DNA from: an uncultured Prevotella sp.
GTDB lineage: Bacteria; Bacteroidota; Bacteroidia; Bacteroidales; Bacteroidaceae
Direction: 5' to 3'
DNA length: 64,000 nt
NCBI GenBank assembly: GCA_905233425.1
Contig: CAJOEC010000004.1
Span: 1 to 64,000 of the forward strand
Shown: piece by piece, positions 15,658 to 22,384 of the stretch
Position numbering within the stretch: position 1 is the first letter of the stretch
Layout of the letters: each line of letters starts with the position of its first letter
Position numbers and translations under genes: made by a program
Notes under the pieces: model-generated
The model's input: only the letters and a program-made list of their open reading frames with translations
Databases searched by the model: none
What the model was told of the DNA's origin: nothing

Positions 15658-16202
15658 ATTTCCTGCGACGACTATTCAGGTGGCTCTTCGGGCGGTGGCG
15701 CAAAAGTGGCAAGCGAGGCCAGGATGTACAGGTGGTGCAGGCTGCAAACGAAATATTCCTGCCCCAGGTTGTGGCCTTGATTGCTGAGGGTCACACCGTG
15801 ACGCTGCCCCTGCGCGGAAGAAGTATGAGACCGTTCTTGGAGGACGGGCGCGACAAAGCCCTGCTCGAAGCCGTTAAGGAGACACCATGCGTGGGCGACG
15901 CCGTTCTGGCGGAGATCTGGCCCGGCCATTTCGTGCTCCACCGCATAGTGGACATCGACGGCCAGCGCGTGACAATGCGCGGCGACGGCAACTTGGGCAC
16001 CGAGACATGCCGTCTTGAGGATGTGAGGGCGAAGGCAACTGCATTCTTTCGTAAGGGACGCTCAAAGCCCGACAGGACTGACGGCCGCAAGTGGCGCATA
16101 TACTCGTGGTGGTGGACAAGACTGCTGCCCATAAGGCGTTATCTGCTGTTCGCGCTGCACCCACACATACCCCGCTCATTATTCCCAGCTTCACAAAAGT
16201 GA
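15654..16202 (+). CDS. S24/S26 peptidase-like protein with Ser/His pair (SipW/Sec11 type)
   Basis: A 182-residue protein. GRSMRPFLEDG places the nucleophile at Ser57, and VLHRIVDIDG places His96 where bacterial signal peptidases have Lys and ER-type (SipW/Sec11) enzymes have His. VTMRGDGN matches the third conserved box. There is no clear transmembrane helix; the N-terminus (FLRRLFRWLFGRWRK) is a basic amphipathic stretch that could attach to the membrane. It overlaps the kinase gene by 4 bp and is followed by the PqqD-like gene. It probably acts on a protein or peptide in the same system; no target is evident. The peptidase fold is fairly sure, activity is inference. Confidence 0.75.
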   Translation: MNFLRRLFRWLFGRWRKSGKRGQDVQVVQAANEIFLPQVVALIAEGHTVTLPLRGRSMRPFLEDGRDKALLEAVKETPCVGDAVLAEIWPGHFVLHRIVDIDGQRVTMRGDGNLGTETCRLEDVRAKATAFFRKGRSKPDRTDGRKWRIYSWWWTRLLPIRRYLLFALHPHIPRSLFPASQK

Positions 16203-16205
16203 TTC

Positions 16206-16259
16206 CATTAACTCCCAATTAACTCCCATTTAACTCCCATTAACTCCTTTTAACTCCCA
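16206..16259. repeat. 10-11-bp tandem spacer before the PqqD-like gene
   Basis: Five degenerate units built on TTAACTCCCA fill the gap between the peptidase-like and PqqD-like genes. Confidence 0.75.
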
Positions 16260-16267
16260 ACAAGATC

Positions 16268-16534
16268 ATGAAAACAAAGCAAGGATTCAGGCTGCGCAAT
16301 GTCTGTGGCGAAAACATCATCGTGGCCGATGGAATAGAGAACATCGATTTCAGCCGCATCATCAGTATGAACGAGTCGTCCGCCTTCCTGTGGAAGAATG
16401 TGCAGGACAAGGAATTCACCACCGACACGCTCACCCAGTTGCTGCTCGACGAATACGACACCGACGAGGCAACCGCACGCCACGACGTTGAGGCTCTCAT
16501 GGAAAAATGGAAAGAGGCAGGCATAATAGAATAG
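16268..16534 (+). CDS. PqqD-family protein
   Basis: An 88-residue protein of the PqqD fold. PqqD proteins bind the leader of a ribosomally made peptide and hand it to a modifying enzyme. Family features are the start GFRLRNVCGENIIVADG, the central NESSAFLWKNVQ, and the terminal DVEALMEKWKEAGII. In Bacteroidales, similar proteins accompany HPr-kinase-like and S24/S26 genes, as here. No radical SAM enzyme, lasso cyclase or obvious precursor peptide is present, so the client is unknown. Confidence 0.85.
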   Translation: MKTKQGFRLRNVCGENIIVADGIENIDFSRIISMNESSAFLWKNVQDKEFTTDTLTQLLLDEYDTDEATARHDVEALMEKWKEAGIIE

Positions 16535-16629
16535 TCTGAGGGCTACGATCTGACCTGTTAACCAGCTTCGAATGAATATCAAATGGATTTTTATTAAAAA
16601 ACGGATTCGTTTATAATAATTTTCCTTAA

Positions 16630-16658
16630 ATTCCGTTATTCATACAGAAGAACGGAAT
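16630..16658 (+). promoter_or_regulatory. Hairpin directly before the sugar transferase start codon
   Basis: ATTCCGTT (16630-16637) and AACGGAAT (16651-16658) form an 8-bp perfect stem ending 3 nt before the ATG at 16662. It could be an operator or a translational control hairpin. The AT-rich stretch just upstream contains a weak -7-like TAATTTTC. Confidence 0.4.
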
Positions 16659-16661
16659 ACT

Positions 16662-17291
16662 ATGACAAAACTCGAAAATGGTTATGTGCTTGACGGCATG
16701 AACGAGATAGAAAGGAATGTGAAGCGTTTAAACGATTTCCTCGTTGCCGGTGTCTGCCTCATTGTTTTCTCGCCACTGTTTCTCGTCTGCTATTTCCTTG
16801 TGAAGCGTGAGGACGGCGGTTCTGCCATTTTCAAGCAGGAGAGGATAGGCCGTTTCGGGCGTCCGTTCAACATCTACAAGTTCCGTTCCATGCGCGTCGA
16901 TGCCGAGGCCAACGGCCCGGCGCTCTTCCAGCACGAGAACGACACACGCATGACGAAGATTGGCAAGTTCCTGCGCGACCACCATCTTGACGAGCTGCCG
17001 CAACTGTGGAACGTGTTCAAGGGCGACATGGCTTTCATTGGTCCGAGGCCGGAAAGGAAATACTATATCGACAAGATTATTGAGCGCGACCCGCGATATG
17101 TCTACCTCTACCAGATAAGGCCGGGAGTGACTTCATACGCCACACTCTACAACGGATATACCGACACGTTAGAGAAAATGCTGCGCCGGCTCGAACTCGA
17201 CCTCTATTACTTGGAGCACCGCTCATGGTTTTTCGATACGAAGATACTGATGAAGACCTTTGCCAACATCGTTTTCGGCAAGAAATTCTGA
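16662..17291 (+). CDS. Initiating sugar phosphate transferase (polyprenyl-phosphate sugar transferase)
   Basis: A 209-residue bacterial sugar transferase (WcaJ/WbaP catalytic part only) that loads the first sugar phosphate onto undecaprenyl phosphate. A membrane hairpin (FLVAGVCLIVFSPLFLVCYFL) is followed by the cytosolic catalytic region: FKQERIGRFGRPFNIYKFRSM, RMTKIGKFLRDHHLDELPQL and FIGPRPERK, where Asp-Glu and the PRPE box are characteristic. It opens the polysaccharide cluster; the next gene starts 6 bp later. Confidence 0.92.
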   Translation: MTKLENGYVLDGMNEIERNVKRLNDFLVAGVCLIVFSPLFLVCYFLVKREDGGSAIFKQERIGRFGRPFNIYKFRSMRVDAEANGPALFQHENDTRMTKIGKFLRDHHLDELPQLWNVFKGDMAFIGPRPERKYYIDKIIERDPRYVYLYQIRPGVTSYATLYNGYTDTLEKMLRRLELDLYYLEHRSWFFDTKILMKTFANIVFGKKF

Positions 17292-17297
17292 ACCGGG

Positions 17298-18470
17298 ATG
17301 AACATTCTGCTTGACCTTCTTCCCTTCCAGTTTCTCGGTGGAGTAGGGGGGGCTTCCAGTTTCACGAAAAGCGTTTGCGACGAGATTGTGAGACAGCGAC
17401 GTAAGGACACTTCGCTCTTTGCCCTCGCCGACACGTCGATGCCTGAAGGACAGCAGTATAGCTACAAGGACTATGCACGGCAGAACGCGCTGACCATTCT
17501 CGACCTCTCCGCCGACAGTCTTGCTTCGCTCGTTGACAAGCACCACATTGACGTGCTTTTCATTCCTATGGCACAGTTCCACGACAGCGCCAGTTTCGAG
17601 GGCATCCGCTGCAAGACAGTTATGTTCATCCACGACATCTTCGACGTGGAGCGAAACGACAACCTCATAGACCTAATGCTCTTCAAGGGCAGCAAGAACA
17701 GTAAGTGGATGACGTTCAAACGCTTCTACTGTCTCGTGACAGGCCGTTGGAAGAAAGGGGCACGGCGGCGCTACGACGGCCTTATGCCCCTCTACACAGC
17801 AAAGAACACTGTTCCCTACACGGTGTCGGAGTACACACGCTCCTCGCTGCTCTACTATTTCCCTCAGCTGGAGGATAACCCGCCACGGGTGTGCTATTCA
17901 CCGCTGAAACACCCCGTAGTCTCAGGAACTATAGATAATGATTGTCTTCGCCGTCTTGTTGACTCGGGCGTACCGTTCCTGCTCTTTCTTGCTGCCGACA
18001 GGGAATACAAGAACGTGGAGCTGATACTGAAGGTGTTCCCACAGATAAAGCGCGAGTACCCGCAACTGCATCTGCTGACGCTGAAGCTGGGACACACCGT
18101 ACACGCCGACCACACCGACATCGATTTCCTTAGCGACTCCGACCTGGAGCACGCCTACCGTCATGCCAGTGTGCTGGTTTTTCCCTCGTTCTTCGAGGGC
18201 TTTGGCTACCCGCCCGTAGAGGCCATGCGCCACGGCACTCCTTCAGTTGTTTCAAACGTGACGAGCATTCCAGAGGTTATGGGAGAAGCTGCCGAATATT
18301 TCTCACCTTTCTATCCCGCCGACCTCTATCGCGCCCTGTGCCGGGTACTCGCCAACCGCGACGAGTACCGCGAGCGTATGGCCCGCCGATTGGAGGAATT
18401 GCGCAATATCCAGAACAGACAGCTTAACGCTCTCGTAGAAGAAATATACTCTCCGTCTATTTCCCACTAA
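17298..18470 (+). CDS. Glycosyltransferase family 4-like
   Basis: A 390-residue GT-B fold enzyme. The C-terminal donor-binding half is clear: FLLFLAADREYKNVELIL, then SDLEHAYRHASVLVFPSFFEGFGYPPVEAMRHG with the E-x7-E motif (in part: FEGFGYPPVEAM) and SNVTSIPEVMGEAAEYF. The N-terminal half starts NILLDLLPFQFLGGVGGASSF, an acceptor-side glycine loop. It adds a sugar to the lipid-linked repeat unit begun by the upstream transferase; donor sugar unknown. Confidence 0.88.
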   Translation: MNILLDLLPFQFLGGVGGASSFTKSVCDEIVRQRRKDTSLFALADTSMPEGQQYSYKDYARQNALTILDLSADSLASLVDKHHIDVLFIPMAQFHDSASFEGIRCKTVMFIHDIFDVERNDNLIDLMLFKGSKNSKWMTFKRFYCLVTGRWKKGARRRYDGLMPLYTAKNTVPYTVSEYTRSSLLYYFPQLEDNPPRVCYSPLKHPVVSGTIDNDCLRRLVDSGVPFLLFLAADREYKNVELILKVFPQIKREYPQLHLLTLKLGHTVHADHTDIDFLSDSDLEHAYRHASVLVFPSFFEGFGYPPVEAMRHGTPSVVSNVTSIPEVMGEAAEYFSPFYPADLYRALCRVLANRDEYRERMARRLEELRNIQNRQLNALVEEIYSPSISH

Positions 18471-18505
18471 CACCCACCTCCCACAAATACACAATATCTC
18501 CCTCA

Positions 18506-19693
18506 ATGAAAGCCCGCATCTTAGCCTACTATCTCCCACAGTTCCACCCCATTCCCGAGAACGACCGCTTCTGGGGCAAGGGCTTCACTGAGTGGACCAA
18601 CGTGGCCAAGGCTCGGCCTCTGTTCCGTGGCCATTACCAGCCGCGTGTTCCCGCCGATCTGGGATTCTACGATCTGCGTATGCCCGAAGTGCGCGAACAG
18701 CAGGCTGATATGGCCCGTGACGCCGGGGTTGAGGGTTTCTGCTACTGGCACTACTGGTTTGGCAACGGACGGATGCTGCTCCAGAGGCCTTTCGAGGAGG
18801 TGCTGGCCAGCGGGAAACCCGACTTCCCCTTCTGCCTCTGCTGGGCCAACCACAGCTGGACCACGAAAACGTGGAACAAAGACTCACGCGCAGCACAGCC
18901 ACAGTCCCAAGCGCATCTCCGCCGTGGTACCGACACCATGATTGCCGAGCAGACATATCCTGGTGACGATGACCATCGCGCACATTTCTTCTACTGTCTG
19001 TCCGCTTTCCGCGACAAGCGCTATGTAACTGTCGACGGTATGCCCATTTTCGGCATCTACGAGCCTTTCGACCTTCCCAATGCCAGCCATTTCATGGACT
19101 TGTGGCGGCAGCTGGCCCGTGAGAACGGACTCAAAGGCGTGTATTTCTACGCCATCACCCGCTCGTCGAACTTCAACCGCTTCATGCCCGACGGAAGCGT
19201 GGGGCGCGTCATGCCAAATCTGAAAAGTGCCGCCGACGACTACCGTGCGATGCTCGACCAGGGCTACGACGCGCTGAACTCATACGGACAGGTGCGCGCT
19301 GAGATGGCCTATTATAATAAATATGTGAACCTGGGCCTTATCGCCTTGCGCAAGTATCTGCCGCTGATACCCTCCACACGTTTCAAATACCCTCGCCTGA
19401 TGAAAAACTATCTCGCCCCGGAGGACTCGTGGGAGAACATCTTCCCCACCGTTCTGCCACAGTGGGACCGAAGCCCTCGCGTGGGAAAGGCCGAAGGTGT
19501 CTATGTGGGTTCCACTCCCGACGCTTTCGAGAACCATCTGCGACAGGCTGTTGAGATGGTACAGAGCAAAGTCCCCGACCACCGTGTGCTGTTCCTGCGC
19601 TCATGGAATGAGTGGGCCGAAGGCAACTATGTGGAGCCAGACTTGCGCTACGGCCATGGGTTCCTTGAAGCGATAAAAAACGTTCTGAAATGA
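18506..19693 (+). CDS. WbsX-like (GH99-like domain) polysaccharide biosynthesis protein
   Basis: A 395-residue protein of the WbsX family, which contains a GH99-like TIM barrel and is encoded in O-antigen and capsule clusters. Typical strings are ILAYYLPQFHPIPENDRFWG, KGFTEWTNV, EGFCYWHYWFGNGRML, FCLCWANHSWT and LRSWNEWAEGNYVEPD. There is no signal peptide, so it is probably cytosolic. Its exact reaction in the family is not well settled; a glycosyltransferase or processing role is assumed. It overlaps the next gene by 4 bp (ATGA). Confidence 0.88.
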   Translation: MKARILAYYLPQFHPIPENDRFWGKGFTEWTNVAKARPLFRGHYQPRVPADLGFYDLRMPEVREQQADMARDAGVEGFCYWHYWFGNGRMLLQRPFEEVLASGKPDFPFCLCWANHSWTTKTWNKDSRAAQPQSQAHLRRGTDTMIAEQTYPGDDDHRAHFFYCLSAFRDKRYVTVDGMPIFGIYEPFDLPNASHFMDLWRQLARENGLKGVYFYAITRSSNFNRFMPDGSVGRVMPNLKSAADDYRAMLDQGYDALNSYGQVRAEMAYYNKYVNLGLIALRKYLPLIPSTRFKYPRLMKNYLAPEDSWENIFPTVLPQWDRSPRVGKAEGVYVGSTPDAFENHLRQAVEMVQSKVPDHRVLFLRSWNEWAEGNYVEPDLRYGHGFLEAIKNVLK

Positions 19694-20850
19694 AGACAGC
19701 TTATTTGGGGAAAGTGCAACTCTCGGATGTTGACCTGTCGTATTTGAACGAGGCGCAGCAGCTTCAGGACATCACATATTTCCTTGAAGTGAACCCTCGT
19801 TTCATGCAAGGACCGGCATACAACATTAAGAAGCTCTACCCTCACACTGGCATCTTCCGTGCAACAGAGGCATATCCCGAATTTGAACGATATTCAGGCT
19901 TTATCAACACAGACAAATTCTATGTAGTGAACACAACAGGGAGGCTGTGGGTCCTGAAATCGTTTTGGACACACATTCTCCTGACGTTTTTCCTGTTACG
20001 CCACAAGTTCAGTGTCATTCATCTTGTGTGGCCTCCCAACGTCTACGAAATAGCGCTTTACTTCCTGAGAAAGAGGATGGTGCTCACCGTCCACGACCCC
20101 TTTGTCCATACTGGTGCAGACTCTGTCATCGTAAGATTGAGGCGTAAGGTCGCTTTCTGTCTTGTGCCGCGACTCATTATTCTGAACAAGACACAGAGGC
20201 AGGAATTTCTGGAGCACTACGGTCTGAGGCCGGAACGCGTAACGGACAGCACCATGGGGTGCTACACCTATCTGCATACGGTTAAGCCTGATGCTTCCCC
20301 CGAAATGGGCAAGTATATCCTCTTTGCTGGGAAAATATCCCCCTACAAGGGACTTGACTATCTGCTGCCCGCAATGAAGGAAGTGCACAAAGCATGTCCC
20401 GACTGTCGCCTTGTAGTGGCTGGTAGCGGGAAATGGCATTTTGACATCTCTGATTACGAGCAGTTGCCGTACATAGAGATTCGCAACCGTTTCATACCCG
20501 AACAGGAACTTGTGGCGCTTATTGCCAATTCACAGTTCATGGTCTGCCCCTATACCGATGCCACACAGAGCGGTGTCGTCTTGTCGGCTTTTGCTTTTTG
20601 CAAGCCCGTGATTGCCACAAATGTGGGTGCGCTGCCAGAGATGGTTGCTGACCGCCGTCATGGCATGATTGTCAGGGAGAAAGACAGCGACACACTCGCA
20701 CAGGCAATAGTGTCGCTGTGGAGGAACGAGGAACTGCAGCAGCAGTTTTCAGAAAACATCAAGAGTGACTATTCTACAGGCGGAAAGTCGTGGGCTGCCA
20801 TAGCCCGACAAATGAGCACAGTCTACCGTGGTCTTCTAACAACGAATTAA
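19690..20850 (+). CDS. Glycosyltransferase family 4-like
   Basis: A 386-residue GT-B enzyme. The C-terminal half has YILFAGKISPYKGLDYLLPA, RLVVAGSGKWHFD, and CPYTDATQSGVVLSAFAFCKPVIATNVGALPEMV (in part: SGVVLSAFAF), with the typical glycine-rich GALPEMV turn. It is the last gene of the polysaccharide cassette. Its last four codons, and the stop, lie within the inverted repeat at 20838-20918, so the repeat determines the C-terminus. No flippase or polymerase is present here, so the cassette relies on genes elsewhere. Confidence 0.88.
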   Translation: MKTAYLGKVQLSDVDLSYLNEAQQLQDITYFLEVNPRFMQGPAYNIKKLYPHTGIFRATEAYPEFERYSGFINTDKFYVVNTTGRLWVLKSFWTHILLTFFLLRHKFSVIHLVWPPNVYEIALYFLRKRMVLTVHDPFVHTGADSVIVRLRRKVAFCLVPRLIILNKTQRQEFLEHYGLRPERVTDSTMGCYTYLHTVKPDASPEMGKYILFAGKISPYKGLDYLLPAMKEVHKACPDCRLVVAGSGKWHFDISDYEQLPYIEIRNRFIPEQELVALIANSQFMVCPYTDATQSGVVLSAFAFCKPVIATNVGALPEMVADRRHGMIVREKDSDTLAQAIVSLWRNEELQQQFSENIKSDYSTGGKSWAAIARQMSTVYRGLLTTN

Positions 20851-20918
20851 AACGAATTACACGAATTTCACTAATCATGTAATTCATGTAATTCGTGAAA
20901 TTCGTGTAATTCGTTGTT
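20838..20918. repeat. Large imperfect inverted repeat of ACGAATTA words
   Basis: The left arm starts AACAACGAATTA and the right arm ends TAATTCGTTGTT; the arms (about 33 bp) are built from repeated ACGAATT words. It covers the end of the upstream GT gene and could act as a terminator. The same words recur after araA (about 30303-30331). Confidence 0.8.
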
Positions 20919-20961
20919 TATAAAATGGAGGGCAGTTGTAAAGTTTGTTAGTGTCAGTTCC

Positions 20962-22350
20962 TTAGAATTTGTAGTCGAGTCCCAGTCCGATGACGTGGTT
21001 CGTGCGGCTATAGTTGTCGCTGCCAGCTATTCCTGTGCCGAGGTAGTTTGTTGATTCCACCTTGTAGTCGCTGTAGAGCGAGCAGAAATAGCTGAAGTTG
21101 AGGCGCATCTTGTCGGTGAGGTTGACAGCTCCACCCAGTCCGATGCTGTAGCTGTCGCAAGCGAATGACGTGTTCTGCTGGTATGTGTCGGTGAGTCCGT
21201 AGTCGGTGCGCTGTCCGCCACAGGAGAGGGTTAACTTGTCGCAGACGTCCCACTCCACTCCAGCGAGGAACTCATGGGTGCCGTGCGAAAGTTCCTTCTG
21301 GCGGTCACCAGCCATCTTCGCGTTCTTATCATCGAAGAAGTGATACTCCAAGGCGGCGCGCACCTTCGGCGAAATTTCATACTGTGCGGCAATGGTGAGC
21401 AGAGAGGGCATGTCGTAGCGCGTCTCGGCGCCGTCCACGTAGGGGGCTGTCTTGGTGCCCAGCGCGGTGGCGATTGTCTGTAGCGTGGTGGGGTCCGATG
21501 CAGCCAGCATGGTCTGTAGCTTCTGACCCAGTGCGGCAGTCAGTTCGTTGGTCTCATTCTCGGTGCAGATGCGGGTGCGGAACTCATACTTCACACCCAC
21601 GGTGAGCGGTCCCTGATGGTAGTCAATGCCTACAATAGGTGCGAAGCCCCAGCCCTTCTGGTCTACGTCAAGCTGTAGCTTTGCCAGGTCGCCCAGCTGA
21701 GGGTGCTGGTCGGCTATGACATGGCCGCGGTAGTAGCCGTCGTAGTAGTTGGCACGCACGCCAACAGCTGCGGCAAGAAAGTCGGTAATCTTGTAGGTGA
21801 AGTTCAGCTGTCCTCCATAGATGTACTGCTTGCCCTTCATCTGCGAAGACAGTTTATACTGGTCGGGGGTGACCTGCTTGGCAGCGAGCATGGAGGCGAG
21901 CATTACATTGAACATGGGCACGCCCTCGTCGTATTTCACAAAACCTCCGCTTCCGACGATGCCAATCATCGTGGACAGTGCCCAGCGGTCTTTCTTGTAT
22001 GAGGCGAAGATTGCCGGTACGATGGGAGCCGAGGCCTTGCCCTCGAACTTGTGTGTCGCGTCTCCATACATGGCTTGCAGCAGCGGGTAGGTGGTCTCAA
22101 TGTCGCGGTTCTGCCAGGGCTTCTGGAAGTTCAGCGACAGCTGCCATCCCTCATGTCCCCATGCCATTCCGGCGGGGTTGCTGTAGGCTGCGTCAATCTC
22201 CGTGGTGGCGCCACGGGCAAACATACGGTCGAAGGCGATGTGGTAGTTGGTGTTGGTCATCAGTCCTCCGGCATTGGCGGGCATGGCGGCCAGCGACAAC
22301 AAACAAGCGGCTATCGGTAGGCCAAGTGTCAGTTTCTTTTTCATTTTCAT
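20962..22350 (-). CDS. Outer membrane transport protein, FadL/TodX (OMPP1) family
   Basis: A 462-residue outer membrane beta-barrel. It has a signal peptide (ACLLSLAAMPANAGG) followed by the family's N-terminal hatch region NTNYHIAFDRMFARGA, then TEIDAAYSNPAGMAWG, the NPAG motif typical of FadL-type channels. The C-terminus ends in aromatic GLGLDYKF, as expected for barrel insertion. FadL proteins carry hydrophobic compounds across the outer membrane. It lies 34 bp downstream of the PL11 gene on the same strand and may share its transcript. Confidence 0.9.
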   Translation of the reverse strand: MKMKKKLTLGLPIAACLLSLAAMPANAGGLMTNTNYHIAFDRMFARGATTEIDAAYSNPAGMAWGHEGWQLSLNFQKPWQNRDIETTYPLLQAMYGDATHKFEGKASAPIVPAIFASYKKDRWALSTMIGIVGSGGFVKYDEGVPMFNVMLASMLAAKQVTPDQYKLSSQMKGKQYIYGGQLNFTYKITDFLAAAVGVRANYYDGYYRGHVIADQHPQLGDLAKLQLDVDQKGWGFAPIVGIDYHQGPLTVGVKYEFRTRICTENETNELTAALGQKLQTMLAASDPTTLQTIATALGTKTAPYVDGAETRYDMPSLLTIAAQYEISPKVRAALEYHFFDDKNAKMAGDRQKELSHGTHEFLAGVEWDVCDKLTLSCGGQRTDYGLTDTYQQNTSFACDSYSIGLGGAVNLTDKMRLNFSYFCSLYSDYKVESTNYLGTGIAGSDNYSRTNHVIGLGLDYKF

Positions 22351-22384
22351 TACGGTTTTGGTGTGATTATTTGTTGATTAACTT

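Noticed and set aside
14716-16534. Lasso-peptide or PQQ biosynthesis cluster
   Set aside because: No asparagine-synthase-like cyclase, transglutaminase-type protease, radical SAM PqqE-like enzyme or precursor peptide is present.
16200-20960. Invertible capsule promoter
   Set aside because: No recombinase gene and no flanking inverted repeats around a promoter; the inverted repeat at 20838-20918 lies at the end of the cluster.
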